Translations under genes and position numbers: made by a program
Notes under the pieces: model-generated
Seen by the model: the letters and a program-made list of their open reading frames with translations, nothing else
Told to the model about the DNA's origin: nothing
The model's database searches: none
Part shown: piece by piece, positions 1 through 5,694 of the stretch
Numbering within the stretch: position 1 is the first letter of the stretch
Layout of the letters: each line of letters opens with the position of its first letter
Source of the DNA: Acholeplasmatales bacterium
Lineage (GTDB): Bacteria > Bacillota_I > Bacilli_A > Acholeplasmatales > Anaeroplasmataceae
DNA length: 7,242 nt
NCBI GenBank assembly: GCA_017388605.1
Contig: JAFPIE010000137.1
Location: 1 to 7,242, forward strand
Direction: 5' to 3'

Positions 1-894
1 GGACTTGGTGGAGATAATAAGAATATCTTTGTCATTGCAACTTGTAATAATATGGAGGATTTATATCCACCTCTATTAAGAAGAGGAAGATTAGATTATT
101 TAATTGGCATTGGAAATCCAAATGAGAAGGAGCGCGTTAGCCTACTTAAGTATTATTTTGCTAAATCGGGTATTAATGTAAACCAGGATTATGATTATTT
201 AGCATTTATTACTAAGGGTGAAAATGCAGTTAATATTAAGGCTATCGCAAATGAGGTTCGCTTAAGATATGGAGATAATCCTACAGTTGAGGAAATCGAA
301 GATATCATCGATAGAATTAATAAAAGAGAAATGGAATATTATGGCGATAGCGAAGAGCCAAGCGAATCCGACCGCTATTTAACTGCCGTACACGAGGTAG
401 GGCACGCCGTAGTGGTAATGGAAAGAAGCAGATACTTTAGCTTCTATAAGGCATCTATCGAAACGAATTCTCTCATAGGCGGTAGAGTGAAGGTTCTACC
501 TACAAAGGAAGACAAAGGAGATTTAAATCGAGCTTTAGCTGATTTAGATGTATCTATTGGTGGCTATTTGGCCGAAAAAATCTTATTTAAGAGATTAGAT
601 AGTGGTGCACAAAGTGATTTAGAAAAGGCCCGTCATACCTCTGCAGCCTTAGTGAATACCTTAGGATATAAGGGATTAAATCCACTTTTATGTCATTATG
701 CACACGCTATTCCAACATCCCCATTTAAGAAGTATCATAATGAGAAATTAAGTGAAAGGATTTTGGATAAGGCAGTAAGAAGAGTTACTAAGATTATAAA
801 GAGAAGAAAAAAGGAAATCCTAATTCTTGCGGATATGCTTGCAAAAAAGGGCGTACTTACAAAGAAGGATATGATTGCTGTAATGGGAGAGTGA
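1..894 (+). CDS. FtsH-like AAA+ ATP-dependent zinc metalloprotease, 5'-truncated
   Basis: The reading frame is open from base 1 and ends at TGA 892-894, giving 297 visible codons. The start, any membrane anchor and the Walker A/B part of the ATPase lie left of the window. Numbering from base 1, residues 9-17 (IFVIATCNN) match the AAA+ sensor-1 strand with Asn16. LLRRGRLD (25-32) matches the FtsH second region of homology (LLRPGRFD) and keeps both arginine-finger positions, R27 and R30. A helical lid domain follows to about residue 115. The M41 peptidase domain then shows HEVGH (131-135; bases 391-405), the zinc site with catalytic Glu, and SGAQSDLEKA around Asp206, the third zinc ligand. GGYLAEKILF matches FtsH GGRAAEELIF. 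Family knowledge: FtsH hexamers degrade membrane and short-lived regulatory proteins, usually from the inner face of the membrane. The sequence is clearly diverged from housekeeping FtsH, so it is probably a paralogue. Family assignment is firm; substrate is unknown. The sigma gene follows after 10 bases. Confidence 0.9.
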   Translation, partial: GLGGDNKNIFVIATCNNMEDLYPPLLRRGRLDYLIGIGNPNEKERVSLLKYYFAKSGINVNQDYDYLAFITKGENAVNIKAIANEVRLRYGDNPTVEEIEDIIDRINKREMEYYGDSEEPSESDRYLTAVHEVGHAVVVMERSRYFSFYKASIETNSLIGGRVKVLPTKEDKGDLNRALADLDVSIGGYLAEKILFKRLDSGAQSDLEKARHTSAALVNTLGYKGLNPLLCHYAHAIPTSPFKKYHNEKLSERILDKAVRRVTKIIKRRKKEILILADMLAKKGVLTKKDMIAVMGE

Positions 895-895
895 T
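885..895 (+). promoter_or_regulatory. Ribosome binding site of the sigma factor gene, overlapping the protease stop
   Basis: GGGAGAGTGAT spans the TGA stop of the protease gene and resembles the extended Shine-Dalgarno GGAGGTGAT. It ends 9 bases before TTG 905 and 21 bases before the first in-frame ATG at 917, which has no purine-rich site of its own. This favours the TTG start. The GGGAG core alone is 15 bases from TTG, which is long, so the start is probable rather than certain. An in-frame TAA at 881-883 rules out starts further upstream. The overlap suggests translational coupling. Confidence 0.5.
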
Positions 896-904
896 ATTAT
901 CGAA

Positions 905-1924
905 TTGAATCGAAATATGAATTTAGAAGAATTTAACCCTGCCTTAGTCGAAGAGGAAAAGCTAATAGATTTAGAGGAGGCTAAGGTAGGGGCCTCTGAT
1001 TCTATAAAAATGTATTTAATAGAAATAGGTAGAATCCCTTTATTAGATTATGAAACAGAAATCGAGCTTTCTAAGGCTATAGCTATAGGTAATAGTGCTA
1101 AGCAAGAAAAGGATGAAATTGATCAATCAAACAAGGATAATATTTCCTTAGAATATTATAAGGAATTAGAAGAAAAAATAAGTAAAAGGGATATAGCTAT
1201 CGATAAGATGGTATCAAGTAATTTAAGATTAGTTGTATCTATTGCTAAGCATTATTATTTAGATAATTTAGATTTGATGGATTTAGTCCAGGAGGGCTCC
1301 ATGGGCTTAATGCATGCAGCTATGAAATATGATTACACCAAGGGGTATCGCTTTTCTACTTACGCAACCTGGTGGATAAGGCAATCCATTTCAAGGGCGA
1401 TATCCGATCAAGCAAGAACCATCAGGCTTCCTGTACATATAGGGGAGGAAATAAGAAGGCTTAGAAAAGCTAGAAACCTATATTTTAAGGAAAATGGTAT
1501 AGAAGCAACTATAGAGGAATTAGCAAATCAAACAGGTTTTAGTGAGGATAAAATATTAAAATTGGATTCTTATAAAAATGATACAGTATCTATGGATACT
1601 TTAGTTGGTAATGAGGAGGATTCAACCTTAGGAGATTTTATACCGGATAACAATATAAAATCTCCACTAGAATATTCTATAGAAAAAGCACTTAAAAAGG
1701 ATATTAATGATTGTCTAGATCAAATATTAACAGAAAGAGAAAAGCTTGTGATTATTCATAGATTTGGTCTTAATGGAAATACTCCTAAAACATTAGAAGA
1801 GATTGCCTCCTTAGGTAGTGTTAAGGTGACTAGAGAAAGAGTAAGGCAAATTGAGTCTAAGGCACTTGTAAAGCTAAAAAGGAATAAAGAGCTCTTAAAA
1901 ATGCTTCATGCATATCATAGCTAA
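905..1924 (+). CDS. RNA polymerase sigma-70 family factor (RpoD-like, probably group 2)
   Basis: This 339-residue protein directs RNA polymerase to promoters. Region 1.2 is at about 32-62 (DSIKMYLIEIGRIPLL). Region 2 is at about 97-172 and includes NLRLVVSIAK, DLVQEGSMGL and the highly conserved stretch YRFSTYATWWIRQSISRAI (148-166). The region 2/3 junction DQARTIRLPVH (168-178) is near-canonical. Region 3 covers about 180-260, with the region 3.2 finger around EEDSTLGDFIPD (237-248). Region 4 is at about 268-335, with TLEE (296-299) and VTRERVRQIE (308-317). There is no region 1.1, and only a linker of about 35 residues separates regions 1.2 and 2. Odd points: the recognition HTH has two more residues than usual between TLEE and VTRER, and HYYLDNLDLMDL (116-127) differs from the usual RYVGRGMLFLDL. 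Core promoter-binding motifs are close to RpoD, so it probably reads similar promoters. It could be this organism's primary sigma factor, but divergence and the missing region 1.1 favour a secondary one. The start is TTG; ATG 917 is the alternative. A terminator follows at once. Confidence 0.93.
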   Translation: MNRNMNLEEFNPALVEEEKLIDLEEAKVGASDSIKMYLIEIGRIPLLDYETEIELSKAIAIGNSAKQEKDEIDQSNKDNISLEYYKELEEKISKRDIAIDKMVSSNLRLVVSIAKHYYLDNLDLMDLVQEGSMGLMHAAMKYDYTKGYRFSTYATWWIRQSISRAISDQARTIRLPVHIGEEIRRLRKARNLYFKENGIEATIEELANQTGFSEDKILKLDSYKNDTVSMDTLVGNEEDSTLGDFIPDNNIKSPLEYSIEKALKKDINDCLDQILTEREKLVIIHRFGLNGNTPKTLEEIASLGSVKVTRERVRQIESKALVKLKRNKELLKMLHAYHS

Positions 1925-1934
1925 ATTCAAAAAT

Positions 1935-1963
1935 AGGAATTCACGTGAGGAATTCCTTTTTTT
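1935..1963 (+). terminator. Rho-independent terminator after the sigma factor gene
   Basis: An 8-bp perfect stem (AGGAATTC at 1935-1942 pairs with GAATTCCT at 1950-1957) closes a 7-base loop and runs into seven T residues (1957-1963). It begins 10 bases after the sigma stop codon and separates the protease/sigma unit from the next genes. A run of five A residues just upstream could allow weak termination on the other strand, but no gene points that way. Confidence 0.88.
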
Positions 1964-1966
1964 CTC

Positions 1967-1995
1967 TTTTTCTGTTGCCCATTATTTTATATAAT
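1967..1995 (+). promoter_or_regulatory. Candidate promoter for the membrane protein / cation transporter unit
   Basis: TATAAT at 1990-1995 is a perfect -10 hexamer lying between the terminator and the next gene. The best -35 at 17-bp spacing is TTTTTC (1967-1972), which is poor. Transcription would begin near 2002, almost on the ribosome binding site AAGGAG (2002-2007), leaving a very short leader. The position after a terminator and before a gene supports a promoter here, but AT-rich DNA gives TATAAT by chance, so confidence is modest. Confidence 0.45.
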
Positions 1996-2016
1996 AATCT
2001 TAAGGAGTGATACCTT

Positions 2017-2769
2017 ATGAAAAGAAAACAAATTCTTATAATGAATTTAATCATACATTCCCTAGTTGTTATATTAGGTAGTATTGCGATTGCAATACAG
2101 TTTAAAACGACAAGTACAAATAATAGTGTATCCATGGGTGGATGGCATGTATTCCGTTTCTTTACGAATGATGGAAATATATTCTGTATGGTTGTATCCT
2201 TAATTACTATGTGTCATATTATCTATTCCTTAGTTAAGGGAGACGATGTATTACCAAAATGGATATATATTCTAAATCTAATGAGTGCGGTATCTGGCTT
2301 ATTAATCTTCTTTACCGTATTATTCGTTTTATGGCCTACCTTAGGACCTAGATTATTCGTTGGATATTTAATGGTTGTATTACATGTTGTAAATCCTATT
2401 TTAGTCTCTGTATCCTTCCTATTTACTATGCATAAGGATACAAAGATAAAAGAAGGACTTTATGGAATGGTACCAATGCTTGTTTATGGCGTTCCGGTAT
2501 TAAGTCTTATTATATCTAAGGTATGGACAGGAAATTTAATACCATATCCATTCCTTCATGTTTATGATAACCCATGGTGGGGAACTATGCTTATGATGAT
2601 TGGAATGCTATCGTTTTGCTCTATATTAGGAATAATCCTAACTAGATTAACTAAAAGAACGCATTTACTAGAAGCAAGTAAAAAGAAGCTTCTTATTACT
2701 TTGATTTCTTTAGGTATATGTTTGCTTTCGGTTACAACTCTAGTCGTTGTTTTGAATATTATGTATTAG
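2017..2769 (+). CDS. Polytopic membrane protein, Pr6Pr / FAR-17a-AIG1-like
   Basis: This 250-residue protein has about six or seven hydrophobic segments, near 7-28, 54-72, 83-105, 113-136, 149-168, 189-209 and 224-247, with no signal peptide beyond the first segment. FRFFTNDGN (46-54) resembles the F-x-x-FT-x-x-SN signature of bacterial Pr6Pr-family membrane proteins. LHVVNP (122-127) resembles their conserved H-x-x-x-P segment after the fourth helix, and YPFLHV with PWW (177-188) also fits that family. Eukaryotic AIG1 and ADTRP, which share this fold class, are lipid hydrolases using a membrane Thr and His. Thr50 and His123 sit in comparable motifs here, but activity in this protein is inference. 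The start is ATG 2017, with AAGGAG (2002-2007) nine bases upstream. The cation transporter gene begins 9 bases after the stop, so the two are probably co-transcribed. Membrane location is firm; the family call is from motif memory only. Confidence 0.7.
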   Translation: MKRKQILIMNLIIHSLVVILGSIAIAIQFKTTSTNNSVSMGGWHVFRFFTNDGNIFCMVVSLITMCHIIYSLVKGDDVLPKWIYILNLMSAVSGLLIFFTVLFVLWPTLGPRLFVGYLMVVLHVVNPILVSVSFLFTMHKDTKIKEGLYGMVPMLVYGVPVLSLIISKVWTGNLIPYPFLHVYDNPWWGTMLMMIGMLSFCSILGIILTRLTKRTHLLEASKKKLLITLISLGICLLSVTTLVVVLNIMY

Positions 2770-2778
2770 GGGTAGATT

Positions 2779-3885
2779 ATGAACGATTTAAAGGAAAGAG
2801 AAAAGAAAATAACCCAAACGGGTATTATTGGTATTTTAGCAAATATAGGCCTTGCAACAGGCAAGGCTATTGTTGGCTTAATTGCAGGAGCTGTATCGGT
2901 AATATTAGATGCTATTAATAATTTAAGTGATGCAATCTCTAGTGTTATTACCATTATTGGAATTAAATTATCTAAGAAAAAGCCAACGGAAAAGCATCCC
3001 TATGGCTTTGGAAGAATTGAATACTTTTCTACTATAATTATTGCAGCCATCATTTTAGCAACAGGTGTAACCTCATGCTATGAGGCAATAGAAAAGATTA
3101 TTCATCCCTCAGATATTGAATTCTCTTGGGTAACTGCAGTGGTTGTAGGCTCTGCAATAGTTGTAAAAATTGTCTTAGGACTATTTACAAGAGGAAGAGG
3201 TAAGAAATATAATTCTGAATCCTTAGTTGCATCTGGTACAGATGCTCTAATGGATTCTTTAATTTCTATCGCTACATTAATTTCTATTGGAGTATCCTTA
3301 ATTTGGAAGGTGAATATTGATGGATGGATTGGTGCATTCATATCCTTATTCATCATTAAGGCTGGTATTGAAATGCTTCTTGAGGCAGTATCTAACGTCA
3401 TGGGGGCAAGACCTGATGCAGCCATTACTAAAGCAATCAAAAGGGATGTAAATTCCATTAATGGTGTAAGAGGTGCCTACGATTTGGTATTACATAATTA
3501 TGGCCCAGATCAGGCAATTGGCTCTATTCATGTAGAAATTGATTCATCGATGAGTGCAGAAGAAATTCATATTTTAACTATGCAAATACAAACCCTAATT
3601 ATTGAAAAATATCATGTTGTATTGACCGTAGGTATATATGCTATCGATGTTAATGAAACAGATAAATATGAGCAAATTCAAGGTATTGTTAAATCCTTTG
3701 AAGGAGCATTAGGATGCCATGGATTTTTTATTGATAATGAAAAGAAATTTATTTCCTTTGATGTTTTAGTTGATTTTACTGTAACGGATAAAGGAAAATT
3801 TAAAGCAAATATAGAAAATAAAACAAAAGAAATATTTGAAGGCTATAATGTCAATGTTAATTTAGATTTGAATTATAGTGATTAA
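2779..3885 (+). CDS. Cation diffusion facilitator (CDF) family transporter, probable Mn2+ exporter
   Basis: CDF proteins export divalent metals in exchange for protons and work as dimers in the cytoplasmic membrane. This 368-residue protein has six transmembrane segments at about 14-36, 40-62, 84-105, 117-137, 155-176 and 182-204. The metal site in TM2 is N47-x3-D51 (within DAINNLSDA), and in TM5 it is D155-x3-D159 (within GTDALMDSL). That N-D/D-D set is typical of manganese-type members, whereas zinc members carry HxxxD in TM5. KHPYGFGRIEY (72-82) is the family's loop 2-3 motif. A cytoplasmic ferredoxin-like domain occupies about 213-290 (GVRGAYDLVLHNYGPD). About 78 further residues look like a second, degenerate copy, making the protein longer than the usual roughly 300. 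The start is ATG 2779, with GGGG (2769-2772) overlapping the upstream stop, so the gene is likely coupled to the membrane protein. Family is firm; metal choice is inferred. Confidence 0.93.
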   Translation: MNDLKEREKKITQTGIIGILANIGLATGKAIVGLIAGAVSVILDAINNLSDAISSVITIIGIKLSKKKPTEKHPYGFGRIEYFSTIIIAAIILATGVTSCYEAIEKIIHPSDIEFSWVTAVVVGSAIVVKIVLGLFTRGRGKKYNSESLVASGTDALMDSLISIATLISIGVSLIWKVNIDGWIGAFISLFIIKAGIEMLLEAVSNVMGARPDAAITKAIKRDVNSINGVRGAYDLVLHNYGPDQAIGSIHVEIDSSMSAEEIHILTMQIQTLIIEKYHVVLTVGIYAIDVNETDKYEQIQGIVKSFEGALGCHGFFIDNEKKFISFDVLVDFTVTDKGKFKANIENKTKEIFEGYNVNVNLDLNYSD

Positions 3886-3889
3886 ATAG

Positions 3890-3917
3890 AATACCATAGC
3901 TTTCTATGGTATTTTTT
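3890..3917 (+). terminator. Rho-independent terminator after the cation transporter gene
   Basis: AATACCATAG (3890-3899) pairs perfectly with CTATGGTATT (3904-3913) around a 4-base CTTT loop and leads into a T run at 3912-3917. It starts 5 bases after the transporter stop. It ends only 24 bases before the start of the first ABC gene, so it could also attenuate read-through into that gene. Confidence 0.88.
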
Positions 3918-3925
3918 GAGAAGAA

Positions 3926-3937
3926 AAGGGAAGTGAT
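3926..3937 (+). promoter_or_regulatory. Ribosome binding site deciding the GTG start of the first ABC gene
   Basis: AAGGGAAGTGAT is a Shine-Dalgarno-like site whose GGG ends 11 bases before GTG 3942. The upstream in-frame ATG at 3906 lies inside the terminator stem and has no purine-rich site at a usable distance. The downstream ATG at 3963 is too far away. No convincing -35/-10 pair is seen in the 56 bases between the genes. Confidence 0.6.
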
Positions 3938-3941
3938 TTTT

Positions 3942-5693
3942 GTGTTTCGACTATTACGATATATGAAGAAATATTGGTATCTTGCTATATTAGCACCATT
4001 ATTTATGGTTATAGAGGTAGGAATGGATATGGTCTTAACCATGTACATGCAGCAAATGGTGGACAATGGTATATCTATTGGCTCTATGGAAAATGTAATT
4101 AAATATGGCTTAATCATGATTGGTGTATTAATTATTGGTGTAGCTGGTGGTATGCTTGCGAATGTATTCACGAATTTAAGCTGCTACAAATTTGGAAATG
4201 ATTTAAGAAAGGCAGTATTTTCTAAGATTATGGATTTATCCTTAAATCAATCCGATAAATTTAAAACAGGCTCATTAGTTACAAGAGTTACAAATGATAT
4301 TACCCAAATACAAAATATGATTGCTATGTGCTTAAGAGGATTAATAAGAGCAGGATCCTTCTTTGTTTTAGGTATTATATTTACTCTTTCAATCTCATTA
4401 AGATTTGGTATAGTACTTGCTATAGTATTACCTGTAGAAATTATATTAATGCTCATATTTATGCGCTTTGTATTCCCTGTATTTAAACAAATTCAGGAAA
4501 GATTAGATAAGGTAAATAGTGTCGTACTTGAAAATGTTACAGGCTCTAGAGTGGTTAAGGCATTTTCAAAAGAGGAATATGAATATAATCGTTTCTATAA
4601 TGTAAATAATGATTATACAGATAAATTATTATTCGTATCTAAAATAACTGCATTTATATCCCCATTATTAAATCTAATCGTTTATGGTGGACAAATTATT
4701 ATTTATTATTTAGGTGGTACAGCTATTATTGATGCCTTTAAGAAGAATATAGCACCTGAGCTCATGGTTGGTCAAATCACCCAAGCGGTAACCTATATTT
4801 CTATGATTTGTATGTCCTTAATCTTCTTAGGTATGACATTTACAGTTATCGCAAGAGCTTATGCATCTGCATCCCGTATTAATGAGGTATTAGATGCTAA
4901 GGTGGAAATTGTAGATGGAGAATTAACCTTAGCTGATGTTAAGAATAGCGATAGAGGAACTGTAGTATTTGATCATGTTTCCTTTGGATATCCTTTAGCG
5001 AAGACAAATGTATTAAATGATTTAAGCTTTAAAATCAACAAGGGTGAAACGATCGCTATTGTAGGATCTACAGGATGCGGTAAATCCTCCTTAGTGAATT
5101 TGATTGTAAGATTTTATGATACAACAGATGGCTCCATTATGGTTTCTGGCCATAATGTAAAGGAATATAAAAAGGAAGAATTACATAAAATGGTTGCTAT
5201 ATGCTTGCAAAAGGCAGAGCTATTTGCAGGAACAATAGAAGAAAATATTGCCTTTGGTAATATGAATGCAAATAGTGAAGAGGTAAAAAAGGCTGCAAGA
5301 ATTGCCCAGGCAGAGGAATTCATTTTAACAAAGGACTTAGGATATGATGAGCCTGTTGCAGAAAAGGGTACATCCTTATCTGGTGGACAAAAGCAAAGAT
5401 TATCTATTGCAAGAGCAATACTTAGAAATCCAGATATATTAATCTTTGATGATTCTACGAGTGCACTTGATTTAGTTACAGAAGCAAAGCTTTATCAAGA
5501 AATGAAAAATGAGCTTAAGGATGTAACAAAAATTGTTGTTGCCCAAAGAATTGCTACCGCAAGAAATGCAGATAAAATATTAGTTTTAGATAATGGCGAA
5601 ATAGAATCCTTTGGTACTCATGAGGAGCTTATGGAAAAATCTATGGTCTATAAGGATATCTATTCTTCACAATTAAAGAGGGAGGATGAGTAA
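3942..5693 (+). CDS. ABC exporter half-transporter, degenerate-site subunit of a heterodimer
   Basis: This 583-residue protein (GTG start) has one transmembrane domain with six helices (about 12-34, 54-76, 134-152, 156-178, 238-258, 278-301) fused to one nucleotide-binding domain, the layout of multidrug-type exporters. The ATPase shows Walker A GSTGCGKSS (375-383), Q-loop Gln423, signature LSGGQ (479-483), Walker B ILIFDD (499-504) and D-loop SALD (507-510). The residue after the Walker B Asp is Asp504, not the catalytic Glu, and the H-loop reads VAQR with Gln535 in place of His. Known heterodimeric exporters (TM287/288, BmrCD, LmrCD) have one subunit with such a non-catalytic site, so this is expected and not decay. 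The substrate is not evident: drugs, lipids or peptides are possible, but no peptidase domain or bacteriocin genes are visible. It is translated with the next gene, whose ribosome binding site lies within this gene's last codons. Confidence 0.94.
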   Translation: MFRLLRYMKKYWYLAILAPLFMVIEVGMDMVLTMYMQQMVDNGISIGSMENVIKYGLIMIGVLIIGVAGGMLANVFTNLSCYKFGNDLRKAVFSKIMDLSLNQSDKFKTGSLVTRVTNDITQIQNMIAMCLRGLIRAGSFFVLGIIFTLSISLRFGIVLAIVLPVEIILMLIFMRFVFPVFKQIQERLDKVNSVVLENVTGSRVVKAFSKEEYEYNRFYNVNNDYTDKLLFVSKITAFISPLLNLIVYGGQIIIYYLGGTAIIDAFKKNIAPELMVGQITQAVTYISMICMSLIFLGMTFTVIARAYASASRINEVLDAKVEIVDGELTLADVKNSDRGTVVFDHVSFGYPLAKTNVLNDLSFKINKGETIAIVGSTGCGKSSLVNLIVRFYDTTDGSIMVSGHNVKEYKKEELHKMVAICLQKAELFAGTIEENIAFGNMNANSEEVKKAARIAQAEEFILTKDLGYDEPVAEKGTSLSGGQKQRLSIARAILRNPDILIFDDSTSALDLVTEAKLYQEMKNELKDVTKIVVAQRIATARNADKILVLDNGEIESFGTHEELMEKSMVYKDIYSSQLKREDE

Positions 5694-5694
5694 A

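Noticed and set aside
1..894. Protease fragment as a pseudogene
   Set aside because: The frame is open from the window edge and all visible catalytic motifs are intact. The truncation is caused by the window, not by mutation.
1975..1980. TTGCCC as a -35 box for the TATAAT at 1990
   Set aside because: The spacer is only 9 bases, far short of the usual 16-18.
1964..2016. Riboswitch or structured leader before the membrane protein gene
   Set aside because: Only about 50 bases are available after the terminator, and no paired structure or known riboswitch motif is visible.
1941..2135. Minus-strand open frame over the sigma/membrane protein junction
   Set aside because: It overlaps the terminator and the start of a well-supported + strand gene, and has no ribosome binding site or recognisable protein content.
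2718..2918. Plus-strand open frame spanning the membrane protein / cation transporter junction
   Set aside because: It is out of frame with two strong genes and covers the end of one and the start of the other. The translation has no family features.
3102..3458. Minus-strand open frame of 118 codons inside the cation transporter gene
   Set aside because: It is a mirror of the real coding frame. The other minus-strand frames at 2766-2954, 3857-4171, 4247-4456, 5114-5323, 6153-6470 and 6597-6824 are rejected for the same reason.
3906..3941. N-terminal extension of the first ABC protein from ATG 3906
   Set aside because: That ATG is inside the terminator hairpin of the preceding gene and has no ribosome binding site. 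GTG 3942 has one, and the protein then begins FRLLRYMKKYW, as is usual for this family.
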